Positions 25,247 to 32,788 of a stretch of 39,077 nt of DNA are shown in pieces; positions within the stretch are counted from its first letter, which is position 1, and the number at the start of each line of letters is the position of its first letter. The position numbers and the translations under genes are program-made. The notes beneath the pieces were generated by a model. It was not told where the DNA came from. It ran no database searches and saw only the letters and a list, made by a program, of their open reading frames with translations. Origin of the DNA: Nostoc sp. LPT (GTDB lineage: Bacteria; Cyanobacteriota; Cyanobacteriia; Cyanobacteriales; Nostocaceae); NCBI RefSeq assembly GCF_017115165.1, contig NZ_JABXKF010000146.1, positions 1 through 39,077 of the forward strand. Direction: 5' to 3'.

Positions 25247-25639
25247 ATGAAACTTGCTACCTTGATAAATTCTGCACTGATTTTTGCTTCTATTACTCTT
25301 GTACCTGGAATTGCTGGCGCTCAAACAGCTACTACCAACAACAGTGAAACAATAGCTGTTAACTCTAACATTTTATCCACTAACTCGACTTCTGCAAATT
25401 ACCTCCAGCCTTTAAATCTAGTTACTTTTGCTTATCAAGGAGGTCTGCAACAACATGGTATTCCTAGCGGAGAAGCGCTAATACTTAAGACTCAGAATAG
25501 AAATATTATTGCGAAAGATTTGGTTAAAGCTGCTGTGAATGCAGATAAATTACCATCACAAGTTTTAAACGATCAAAATTATTTAAGTGCTGTGAATTTA
25601 GAACTCAATGTATTGCCAGATTATGCTGCTGCTGATTAA
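25247..25639 (+). CDS. Small exported protein of unknown function
   Basis: A 130-residue protein with an N-terminal signal peptide (LINSALIFASITLVPGIAGA, probable cleavage after the alanines near residue 25). The mature part begins with a Thr/Ser/Asn-rich linker. It then has a compact segment: TFAYQGGLQQHGIPSGEALI, IIAKDLVKAAVNADKLPSQV, and a hydrophobic end NLELNVLPDY. I do not recognise the family with confidence; short exported proteins of this kind are common in cyanobacteria. There is no clear Shine-Dalgarno before the ATG. The gene stands alone, downstream of two stem-loops. Confidence 0.6.
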   Translation: MKLATLINSALIFASITLVPGIAGAQTATTNNSETIAVNSNILSTNSTSANYLQPLNLVTFAYQGGLQQHGIPSGEALILKTQNRNIIAKDLVKAAVNADKLPSQVLNDQNYLSAVNLELNVLPDYAAAD

Positions 25640-25869
25640 TTTGGTTTGTCTTATATCTTTTGAGAAAGCTAAGTTTTTCAGCACGGTATATTCGTGTGAT
25701 TGTTAGCAAAGAGAAAAAAAGCCTTTTATACATCGGGATGCTGCGTATATAATAAAGTTTGATATTGAAGAAGAATTTCTCGATTTTGACATAAGTTGCA
25801 CTTATCCTGTGCTAAAGCCACAGAAAATTGTATAATCAACAGCTTATCGATCAAAAATTTCTATAGAGA

Positions 25870-26814
25870 ATGACAGAAGTAATAAGATCCGGAGAACTAA
25901 ATAATATTGAGTCCATTGAGTTTGAAGAGCGGTGCTTAGAAAAAGCCAGAGAAACAGGCGATCGCAATCGGGAAGTCATTTCTTTGGGAAGTTTGGGCAA
26001 TGCTTACCAGTCACTCGGCGAGTACCACCTAGCAATTGAGTTTTATCAACAGTGGTTGGATATAGCTAGAGAAATAGGCGATCGCTTAGAAGAAGCCAAA
26101 TCTTTATCTGGATTGGGTAACGCTTACCAATCACTAGGCAAATACCAGCGAGCGATTGAATTTTATCACCAGTGGTTGAGTATTACCAGGAAAATAGGCG
26201 ATCGCACTGGGGAAGGTATTTGCTTGGGAAGTTTGGGCAATACTTATGAATACCTGGGTAAGTACGAGCAAGCGATAGAGTTTTATCAGCAGTGGTTGAG
26301 TATAACCAAGAAAACAGGCGATTGGACTAGTGAAGGTATTTGCCTGGGAAGTTTGGGCAATACTTATGAATCATTGGGATCTTACCAACTAGCAATTGAA
26401 TTTTACCAACAATGGTTAGGGCTGGCAAAATTCATCAGCGATCGCAATGGTCAAAGTATGGCCTTAAGTGGATTGGGCGGTGCTTATAAGGCTTTAGGAA
26501 AGTACCAAAGGGCGTTTGAGTTTTATCAGGGTTCATTAGAGATCAGAAGGGATCTTGATGACCGAAATGAGGAAGCAAACGCCTGGTTTAATTTGGGTTT
26601 AGTGTTAGAAAAAATCAATCGAGAATCAGAAGCAATGGATGCCTTTTGCAATGCTCGTGAAATTTATCATGCAATGGGACTCGATGCCAGCCTGCAAGAT
26701 TGTAACCATGCCATTGAGTTTCTTTCTCAAAATGTTGCAACTTTCGCATCTGCCTTCTGGTTTAGGAAATGGTTAAGTCATTTGTCGCAGTCGATCAAAA
26801 CTGGTTCTAAATGA
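25870..26814 (+). CDS. Tetratricopeptide repeat protein (six tandem repeats)
   Basis: A 314-residue TPR protein made almost wholly of 40-residue repeats of the form LGNAYQSLGEYHLAIEFYQQ followed by WL...IGDR. Six repeats run from about residue 30 to 265, with the last one diverged. The N-terminus (EFEERCLEKARETGDRN) is the end of a further repeat, so a longer ancestor was probably trimmed. The short C-terminus (FRKWLSHLSQSIK) may be amphipathic. TPRs of this kind bind peptides and, in cyanobacteria, are often the sensor arms of CHAT or STAND proteins; none is fused here. The HIP1 octamer recurs at the GDR codons of most repeats. The role is unknown; a scaffold is likely. Confidence 0.82.
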   Translation: MTEVIRSGELNNIESIEFEERCLEKARETGDRNREVISLGSLGNAYQSLGEYHLAIEFYQQWLDIAREIGDRLEEAKSLSGLGNAYQSLGKYQRAIEFYHQWLSITRKIGDRTGEGICLGSLGNTYEYLGKYEQAIEFYQQWLSITKKTGDWTSEGICLGSLGNTYESLGSYQLAIEFYQQWLGLAKFISDRNGQSMALSGLGGAYKALGKYQRAFEFYQGSLEIRRDLDDRNEEANAWFNLGLVLEKINRESEAMDAFCNAREIYHAMGLDASLQDCNHAIEFLSQNVATFASAFWFRKWLSHLSQSIKTGSK

Positions 26815-26854
26815 AGAGTGCTGAGTTGCGAGTTAAAAGACCCTTTTAATTCAC

Positions 26855-27466
26855 TCAGGATTCACCACCATATTTATTGAATACTGCAACTGAGGTATTG
26901 CGATCGAAGGAAAGCACAGAAAACGGGTCTTTTCGATTCCCCATCTCCATCCCAGGAGTGCCTACAGGCATTTGAGGAACAGATAAACCAACAACATTTG
27001 GCTTTTCTTGAAGCAGACGTTTGATGTCGTCTGCTGGGACGTGTCCTTCGATGACATATCCATTAACAATTGCTGTGTGGCAAGATGACAAGTTATCCGG
27101 CACGTTGTACTTTTGTTTGACTGTTTCGATGTCAGGCGTAGAAAAATCTGTGATTTTAAAACCCTGTGCCTTTAAGTGAGCAATCCACCCGCCACAACAG
27201 TTACAATCGGGACTGCGATACACAGTGGCATTTAGCACTGTTGATTTTGATGGTGTTTGTTGTTCCTGGATGTGCCTAGTGGTACTTATCAGTTGAGCAT
27301 TACTTGCAATAGAAGTGGGAAAAACAGCTTGAGCATGACTCATAGGAGCAGTGCTTCCCAAGATGCTCAACACCCCTAATGTTAGAACCACTATTTGCAC
27401 AGTGGCAGGCATAAAGATGGGAAGTAACCATTTTTGCCAGCAATAAATCAATTGTTTGTGCAACAT
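26855..27466 (-). CDS. DUF411 protein, probable periplasmic copper-binding
   Basis: A 203-residue exported protein. The signal peptide ends near SHAQA (about residue 46). The DUF411 domain begins at NATVYRSPDCNCCGGWIAHL, whose CxCC cluster is a likely metal site. Further conserved blocks are SSCHTAIVNGYVIEGHVPAD, DIKRLL, VPQMPVGTPGMEMGNRKDPF. Family members occur next to copper resistance genes and are thought to bind metal. The frame is open to 27541, but the ATG at 27466 follows AGGAAG six bases upstream and starts the signal peptide. No other copper genes are nearby. A plausible role is periplasmic metal handling. Confidence 0.82.
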   Translation of the reverse strand: MLHKQLIYCWQKWLLPIFMPATVQIVVLTLGVLSILGSTAPMSHAQAVFPTSIASNAQLISTTRHIQEQQTPSKSTVLNATVYRSPDCNCCGGWIAHLKAQGFKITDFSTPDIETVKQKYNVPDNLSSCHTAIVNGYVIEGHVPADDIKRLLQEKPNVVGLSVPQMPVGTPGMEMGNRKDPFSVLSFDRNTSVAVFNKYGGES

Positions 27467-27558
27467 CTGATACTTCCTAAATACAACATTGCTTCCAAAA
27501 CACTCTACGCTTACTTTGCGTCCCTCAGCGTTTAAAAACACTACGATTTTACATACAA

Positions 27559-27651
27559 AGAGATATGAATAAAATTAAATATGCGTTATCCAGAATCTTT
27601 GTAGAGACCTAGCAGTGCTATATCTCTACATTCATTTTCACTCATATCTCT
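27559..27651. repeat. Nested inverted repeats between DUF411 and the next gene
   Basis: AGAGATATGA (27559-27568) is repeated inverted as TCATATCTCT (27642-27651). Inside, GTAGAGA (27601-27607) pairs with TCTCTAC (27623-27629). The about 90-bp structure could be a miniature non-coding element. No gene is seen from 27467 to 27769. Confidence 0.4.
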
Positions 27652-27769
27652 AAAAATGTACTTTTTTCATGAAAACAAATGGAGCGATGTCTACGACGGG
27701 CTATTCGGCGTCGCTTTTCTTGAGGCGATCATCTCATGATTCATATTTTGATTCAGGAATGCCTGCCAT

Positions 27770-28321
27770 TTAGATTTGTTTCCCCATCTCCTTCCCTACA
27801 AGTTTGCTGTTTTGTGAATAGTCTGTATAGCCTTGGATATTTTCTGGTTCAAATGGACGCAGTACGCGGGTAGCTTCGCGGGTTAAATCCTCGTTCCCAG
27901 TAACCACAATCAGATATTTGCCAGCATTCAGACGGTTACGATAGGGTAAAGCATTGCCACTGCCAACTGTTGAGCCGACTCCTCGACCGATTAAAGCAGC
28001 GCCCAAGGCACCGGCTATAGCTCCTAAGATCCCAGCAAGAAATTCATTGCCAAATCGAGCAACCTGAGGAAATATTTCAATTTCTGTGAGATAGTTGAAG
28101 GCATAGCCTGCAAAAAATCCAAAGGGTACAAGCCACCAAAAGAGCCGAGTTGATTGTTTGCGGGCTTGCTTGTCGGGATTAATCAGTCCAAATTCATCAG
28201 CACTTAGATAACCATCGCCTAAAATATTCACTTGTGAAGTTGGCAAGCCTGCTTTTTCTAGAGCAGAGTTGGCGGCTTCTGCTTGTATTCGATCTGGTAA
28301 AACTGCAACAAGATAATTCAT
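27770..28321 (-). CDS. Glycine-rich membrane protein with a ferredoxin-like N-terminus (stress type)
   Basis: A 183-residue protein. The N-terminus (MNYLVAVLPDRIQAEAANSA, LEKAGLPTSQVNILG) and the C-terminus (AGKYLIVVTGNEDLTREATR) look like two related alpha-beta units, as in general-stress-protein 17M-type domains. Between them are two membrane-prone helices: FWWLVPFGFFAGYAFNYL and a glycine-zipper-like FLAGILGAIAGALGAALIG. The frame is open to 28390, but the ATG at 28321 gives the natural start and has AGG five bases upstream. Function is not known. It belongs to the minus-strand run of stress-type genes. Confidence 0.65.
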   Translation of the reverse strand: MNYLVAVLPDRIQAEAANSALEKAGLPTSQVNILGDGYLSADEFGLINPDKQARKQSTRLFWWLVPFGFFAGYAFNYLTEIEIFPQVARFGNEFLAGILGAIAGALGAALIGRGVGSTVGSGNALPYRNRLNAGKYLIVVTGNEDLTREATRVLRPFEPENIQGYTDYSQNSKLVGKEMGKQI

Positions 28322-28490
28322 AAAACCTGGCGGAAAATATTTAAGATGAACTAAAGAATATGTAGACACCTTACTGGCGTCTACATACAAATCTGAGAGG
28401 GATTAAAATTTATATTTATAGTAATTGCTTCTTTGACAACTGCTATATGGCCGTAGTGGTGAGGTAAAATTAAGCGATCGCATTATTTGA

Positions 28491-29060
28491 TCACTTGGCA
28501 CTTCTAGTAGATTGAGCTGTAAGGGCGCGAGCGTGTTGCAAATGCTCTTCCAGAGTCGGCAAAGTTTTAGTTGCCCAAGCTTTCAAGTCCTGATCCTGTC
28601 CTTGGTCTGCCTCCCGCTGGAATAAGGATACAGTTTTAACATGATCCTTAACCATCTGGTTCATGTATGCTTGGTCAAAGGTCGTGCCAGAAAGCTTTGA
28701 GAGATTAGCCTTCACTTTCCTATTCTCACGCCCGATGCTTTTAGGAAGAGTGATACCCTTCTGGGCAGCTAATTCTTTAAGTTCATTGTTTGCCTGAGTA
28801 TGATCTTGAACCATACCCTGTCCAAACTGTTTCACCTCATTCTTTAGGGCCCGTTGCGAAGCCAACTGCCCAAGCTGTACTTCTGCCATACCGCCCCTAG
28901 CAGCTTGGGTAACAAATTGCCTATCTGTAGAACTGACAGCATTCTGAGTTGCTCTAGTTGGAGTTTGATTTGACTGAGCAGTGGTTATATTTTGTCCAGA
29001 TGCAGCGGTAAATGCGCCAATGGCTACAAGCGCAGCCATAATTATTTTTTGTTTGATCAT
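28491..29060 (-). CDS. DUF4142 family exported protein
   Basis: A 189-residue exported protein. The signal peptide covers about residues 1-28 (MIKQKIIMAALVAIGAFTAA). The DUF4142 domain, a ferritin-like four-helix bundle, covers about residues 45-180: DRQFVTQAARGGMAEVQLGQ, LASQRALKNEVKQFGQGMVQ DHTQANNEL, then FDQAYMNQMVKDHVKTVSLF and LKAWATKTLPTLEEHLQHAR. Conserved His and acidic residues (DHTQ, DHVKTV, EEHLQHA) could bind metal. The family is unstudied mechanistically and often appears with stress genes. It stands alone, with 170 bp to the next gene on the same strand. Confidence 0.85.
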   Translation of the reverse strand: MIKQKIIMAALVAIGAFTAASGQNITTAQSNQTPTRATQNAVSSTDRQFVTQAARGGMAEVQLGQLASQRALKNEVKQFGQGMVQDHTQANNELKELAAQKGITLPKSIGRENRKVKANLSKLSGTTFDQAYMNQMVKDHVKTVSLFQREADQGQDQDLKAWATKTLPTLEEHLQHARALTAQSTRSAK

Positions 29061-29124
29061 AACTAAATTTTATCCTTACTTAAGTTTTTTTGTGCAACAA
29101 TAAAACTGCTCAATGCCATCCGAG

Positions 29125-29328
29125 CTATTCTGGCTTTTTGTGCCAATGCCCATCATTGCCTTTTTCGTAATCGCGTTTCACCGCGCTCCAAGCAACACGA
29201 AAGGCACGCTCTTCTTCACCATATTCTTCTTGAGCATTGTTAAATGCAGCCCGAAAAATTTCTTGGGCGTGCTTGGGTAAGTGTTCTTTGACTGAATCTG
29301 GTAAGTCTGCAATCTGTTTGTAAGGCAT
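29125..29328 (-). CDS. ChaB family protein
   Basis: A 67-residue protein matching ChaB over its full length: MPYKQIADLPDSVKEHLPKH, AQEIFRAAFNNAQEEYG, AFRVAWSAVKRDYEKG. ChaB was first named for its position by the E. coli ChaA cation antiporter, but its function is unsettled. Many ChaB proteins occur with stress genes and in phages. The start is supported by AAGGAAAC upstream. It precedes the DUF4142 gene by 64 bp in transcription order, and could share its transcript. Confidence 0.85.
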   Translation of the reverse strand: MPYKQIADLPDSVKEHLPKHAQEIFRAAFNNAQEEYGEEERAFRVAWSAVKRDYEKGNDGHWHKKPE

Positions 29329-29487
29329 AAATTTAGTTTCCTTGATTAATGTCAGTAAAGCAACTATTGTGTTAATAGAAATTCCAAATTTATACTTAAA
29401 AATTTATACTTAAATCAGTTGTCACACCCGATCTGAGAGGATTGTCAAAGCAGTCTTCTCACGGTTATGTTCGCCTTTAGCGAGTGA

Positions 29488-29712
29488 TTAGGCAAACTTG
29501 GTTGCTTGTTCAAAAAAACTGTGATCGGGATTACGTTGTAATAGTGGCAACAGTTCTTGCAAGGTGCGGCGACTATTTTTTTGGTTGAAAGCCAGGGGCG
29601 ATCGCTAAAGTTTGCCGCAGTACTTCCAGAGCATCAATACCACTGACAAGTGTAGCGATCGGTAAACTCATGGCATAGCAGATAGCTTCTTTAGTGCTAA
29701 TTTTTTCCAACA
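29488..29712 (-). pseudogene. Aldo/keto reductase C-terminal remnant
   Basis: The minus strand reads STKEAICYAMSLPIATLVSG, IDALEVLRQTLAIAPGFQP, then runs into a stop at a run of seven A bases. In a different frame it continues RRTLQELLPLLQRNPDHSFF and EQATKFA before the final stop. The first part matches the conserved end of aldo/keto reductases (the NADP-binding region near the C-terminus). The catalytic N-terminal barrel is absent. It lies in the gap between ChaB and the PPOX-fold gene. Confidence 0.62.
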
Positions 29713-29782
29713 ATTACACGTCTGAAAATAATTCGTAATTGAATTGTTAACTATAAATTACAAATTACGACTTCTTAATTAA

Positions 29783-30244
29783 TTAAAGGCGTGATGGAAT
29801 CGAAAGATTAATTGTTTGTGGCTTGAAACTCGATACACTATCCCAATAATCAACTTGGTTAATATTCACCTTTAGCAAAGCAATATCGGGTTCGTCTAAT
29901 CCTTTAGGAAACCAAGTTTGAAGCTCCGGCTTCCATAACTCTCGCATCTTGTTGCGGTCTTTCACAAGTTGTGCAGTACCTGATATAGAAACATATCGCT
30001 GCTGTTCGGGTGACGAGAAACTAATATTGACTTGCTCATGGTGTTCAATTTCAGTGACCTTATGGGAACCAGCATAAGTAAAGAACCAGAGTATGCTATC
30101 AGAGCTAATCTCACCACTTTTTGACATAGGGTAACTATGCAAACTGCCATCGTCATCGACTGTGGTGAACATACCATAATCAATATATTTGATTAGTTCA
30201 CGCAGTTTTTGAATCTGTTGCTCACGGTCTGTAGAGGTTGCCAT
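29783..30244 (-). CDS. PPOX-fold general stress protein (GSP26-like)
   Basis: A 153-residue protein of the pyridoxamine 5'-phosphate oxidase-like fold, close to general stress protein 26. Conserved blocks: LIKYIDYGMFTTVDDDGSLH, SYPMSK, ILWFFTYAGSHKVTEIEHH, QVNISFSSPEQQRYVSISGT, then LWKPELQTWFPKGLDEPDIA and VNINQVDYWD. Members bind FMN or a related flavin and are induced by general stress in other bacteria. The true substrate is unknown. It is the first gene, in transcription order, of the minus-strand stress-type run. No operon partner lies immediately upstream. Confidence 0.85.
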   Translation of the reverse strand: MATSTDREQQIQKLRELIKYIDYGMFTTVDDDGSLHSYPMSKSGEISSDSILWFFTYAGSHKVTEIEHHEQVNISFSSPEQQRYVSISGTAQLVKDRNKMRELWKPELQTWFPKGLDEPDIALLKVNINQVDYWDSVSSFKPQTINLSIPSRL

Positions 30245-31140
30245 TGTTTGTACTTTTTTCTCTATTTTTTGTCTGGGCTGTAATTTTTGATTACAACCAC
30301 GATTTAATACTGATAAAGTTATTTTTTCAGTATTAACGTTTTTTGTTTAAATTGCGTGAGCCTACAGATGGAATTATCCTAAAATTAGCTTTTTTAGTTA
30401 TATCTTTAGAGATATTGATTGAGAGTGACTATTCTGTGCACACACAACTTTTAGGCATAGTCAAGTTAATTTTGTGCTTATTTCTTTAGACATAAATTTT
30501 ATAAATTTTGCACTAAATTCAAACTGTCTCTATAACTTTAGGGTGATAAAGTCATAATTTGGCAGACATACTACAGGGCCGTTGATTATTTGGAACGAAA
30601 ATTGATTATCAAACCTGATGACGCGGGAAACTCAGAAAATACCATAGACTACCTACGTGCTAACTCACTCTGCCGCTCTTGGACTGGGAATGCCTATTTT
30701 GGGGTTGCCGCCTCCCTGACTGACGGCAGTAGCGCAATCAGGAACATTTCTAGCCAGAGTCTAGAAACGAGTTTTTAAAGAGGTTTTAGCTTAAATTTTG
30801 TAGTTTTATTTATTTTCGCCGACTTATTTACTGAGAAAGTATTCAAGCATTTTAAGAAAGTAAAATGTCATTTTACTTGCGGAAAACACCAAAATGAATA
30901 AGTCAAATGGCATTTTGAGAAAGCATTTAAGTATTTTAATAAAGTAATTAGGCTTTTTAATAAAGTAATCAGCAAATATACTTGACGATTGAAAAATTAC
31001 GGCTGCACATAGCTTGCCTCCTGTTCGCCTTTGGCGTTCCGTAAAGAAGGGTACAAAGCCGACGCTCAGATATTCTGCAACTGTGAAATTTTATTATATG
31101 ACACAGCAATAGCGATCGCTCTGGTATTGCAGGATTATTC
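30245..31140. other. Long gene-free region with AT-rich repeats
   Basis: No supported gene in nearly 900 bp. Short frames here (for example 30590-30778) have no domain. The segment 30830-30970 is strongly AT-rich and repetitive. AAGTAAAATG (30858-30867), T, CATTTTACTT (30869-30878) is a perfect 10-bp dyad. CAAAATG (30890-30896) is repeated inverted as CATTTTG (30911-30917). TTTTAATAAAGTAAT occurs twice, at 30934 and 30955, 21 bp apart, and related AAGTATTT/AAGCATTT words recur. The block resembles a protein-binding or small-element relic. Confidence 0.5.
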
Positions 31141-31613
31141 GTGAAGCAACTGCGATCGCCATCAGGGGCCTCTCCAGTTTTTTCCAATCCATTACAAACT
31201 CAAAATCCTACCATCGAAGCGACACCTACACCGCGATCGCTGGCTAATCTTTCTCCTGGTTGGGTAATTAAAACCAATAATGACATCTCCTTGGGAAACA
31301 ACCAATCACTCCCCAGTGGGACTTTTTTAGAAGTTATTGAGAAAAAATCAGATCCAAATCCTGCTTCTGGCATTTTTTGGTGTCTATGCGAGTCTGTGCC
31401 AATAATAAAAATACACAAACTCCAGCTAATACTAATAACCCAGCTGTAACTACCTCAGTTCCACCAAATTCAAAACCTTTGCCAGCAACAGTATTGCTAA
31501 ACTCCTCCCAAGTCAACCGTTTTGGCGTTGTTTTACAATCAGACGCACCAAATCCATGTAGAACTGTCACGCAACCGCCAGTTACCGAACCATCTGACAC
31601 CAGTCCAACTTAA
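31141..31613 (+). pseudogene. Frameshifted Pro/Thr-rich protein gene, unrecognised
   Basis: Two overlapping frames read as one broken gene. The first (from a GTG at 31141) gives SPVFSNPLQTQNPTIEATPT, NLSPGWVIKTNNDISLGNNQ, SLPSGTFLEVIEKKS and SGIFW. A run of six T bases near 31371-31376 marks the point where the sense continues in the other frame as VSMRVCANNKNTQTPANT, PNSKPLPATVLLNSSQV, VTQPPVTEPSDTSPT. One base added or lost in that T run would join them. The middle resembles a small SH3-like domain flanked by low-complexity Pro/Thr linkers, as in the tails of some cyanobacterial kinases or phosphatases, but I cannot name the family. No ATG start is present. Confidence 0.4.
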
Positions 31614-31630
31614 TCAAATACTGGATACAA

Positions 31631-31972
31631 CTACGGGTTTGAGTACTGTATAATTTCAATAATTTTATTAATAACCTCTGTTAATTTTTCAAGTTTTATT
31701 TGACCTGCTTGATATAAAACAATTTGTTTATCGGCAGTAAAAATTCGATTTGGTCTAATATTACTTGGCTGATTTGATCGACCGTAGCTAAAATCACTAT
31801 TATCTAGTTGAATGGCATAGATATCGCCAACAGCTTGGCTAGTAATTTGGCAAAGAATCAGATCATCTGCCTGAAGAGTAGCAATAACTAAAGCAGGTCT
31901 GCGTTTTGTATCAGTTAAGTCTGAAAATGGAAATGGAACAATAACAACATCTCCTTTTACAAATCCTGCCAT
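31631..31972 (-). CDS. MazF/PemK-family toxin
   Basis: A 113-residue protein of the MazF/PemK endoribonuclease family. It starts MAGFVKGDVVIVPFPFSDLT, followed by the conserved RRPALVIATLQADDLILCQI, TSQ motif, and RPNRIFTADKQIV near the middle. The C-terminus (KLEKLTEVINKIIEII) is helical. MazF toxins cut mRNA and are held in check by a small antitoxin encoded upstream. An open frame extends to 31999, but the ATG at 31972 has AGAGGAAG upstream and opens the conserved strand. Its start overlaps, by a few bases in another frame, the end of the likely antitoxin gene. That antitoxin carries a premature stop. Confidence 0.85.
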   Translation of the reverse strand: MAGFVKGDVVIVPFPFSDLTDTKRRPALVIATLQADDLILCQITSQAVGDIYAIQLDNSDFSYGRSNQPSNIRPNRIFTADKQIVLYQAGQIKLEKLTEVINKIIEIIQYSNP

Positions 31973-32151
31973 GCTGTATCTTCCTCTGGTCTTAACCAAT
32001 CTTTTTGCAGTGAAGATTCACTCATAATGGTAATTTCTAAGGTTTTTTATTTTTGGTACTTGGCTTGTAAGAACTGAACAAAATCTAAAATTTCTTGTAA
32101 CAGAGGTTCAGGTAATTTTTCTAGCTCTTGTGTAATCTGTTCTTTAAGCAT
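31957..32151 (-). pseudogene. Antitoxin gene split by one in-frame stop (DUF2281-like)
   Basis: From the ATG at 32151 the frame reads MLKEQITQELEKLPEPLLQE, ILDFVQFLQAKYQK and then TAA (32047-32049). The same frame continues KTLEITIMSESSLQKDWLRP, EEDTAWQDL and stops at 31957, overlapping the MazF start codon. A joined product would be 64 residues, normal for such antitoxins, with the second half (WLRPEEDTAWQ) resembling the usual toxin-binding tail. One base change in a codon such as CAA, AAA or GAA would make the TAA. Two short products may also be made: a 34-residue N-terminal piece and a 22-residue piece from the ATG at 32025. Either the antitoxin is inactive and the toxin is controlled otherwise, or it works in two parts. 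Confidence 0.65.
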
Positions 32152-32512
32152 AATTATTTTGTTTTGTGCTTTGGCAATATCTAAAATAATATTTATCATA
32201 TCGGTTTTTAAATAAAAATATAAAATCAAAGAAATTCTGCTTCTTAAAGCTAATACACTTATCCTGCATAAGGCAGAAGCAGCAAAGCTTTAATAGTGAA
32301 AGTTTATTAAGACATTGGAACAGCGATCGCAGATGATCGCAACTCCTGATTGCCTTAAAATTAGGGTGATAGAGTATTCCTACTTTAAAATGATGTTAAA
32401 TTTATACCTTCTGAATGAGCCTCTTCAACCCATAGCAGGAGTATCACTTTCCATTAAGCACCTATTATGAAGAACTAAGAAATCAAATTGCAGTATATTT
32501 GCCTTTCAAATT
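32152..32512. other. Intergenic region, nothing recognised
   Basis: No gene or strong structure is seen. A loose inverted pairing occurs between TTCTGCTTC (32235-32243) and GCAGAAGCAG (32273-32282). The region separates the toxin locus on the minus strand from the + strand genes, so it probably holds divergent promoters. Confidence 0.4.
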
Positions 32513-32728
32513 ATGGACTGGAAGTACAGGTGGAAAAATGGTTATCGACCAAGCCGAGATGAAGCAGCAAAAAATCCTCATTTGTTAGATGAGAGTCAGT
32601 TCGAGAACGAACAAGACCGAAAAATTGCTGAAGAAACTACAAGGAAGCATTTGGGCGTACCGGCAGCAACTTTAGACGAAGATCAATCTATACTACCTCA
32701 TGCAGCTTCGCCTAATGGCAAGGTTTAA
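32513..32728 (+). CDS. Small acidic protein of unknown function
   Basis: A 71-residue hydrophilic protein with no signal peptide or membrane segment: KYRWKNGYRPSRDEAAKNPH, LLDESQFENEQDRKIAEET, RKHLGVPAATLDEDQSIL. The composition is charged and partly disordered. I do not recognise the family. A terminator-like hairpin follows the stop closely, which supports the gene being real. No clear Shine-Dalgarno precedes the ATG. Confidence 0.5.
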   Translation: MDWKYRWKNGYRPSRDEAAKNPHLLDESQFENEQDRKIAEETTRKHLGVPAATLDEDQSILPHAASPNGKV

Positions 32729-32735
32729 TACTAAA

Positions 32736-32758
32736 ACATAGGCATTTTTTGCCTATGT
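32736..32758 (+). terminator. Hairpin after the small acidic protein gene
   Basis: ACATAGGCA (32736-32744), TTTTT, TGCCTATGT (32750-32758): perfect 9-bp arms, 7 bp after the stop codon. The tail after the stem is CTACTCC rather than a U-run, so termination strength is uncertain. Confidence 0.6.
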
Positions 32759-32788
32759 CTACTCCATACCATTATCAAGTTTAACAAA

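Noticed and set aside
30590..30778. 62-codon plus-strand frame in the gene desert
   Set aside because: No domain, no ribosome site, and the translation looks random.
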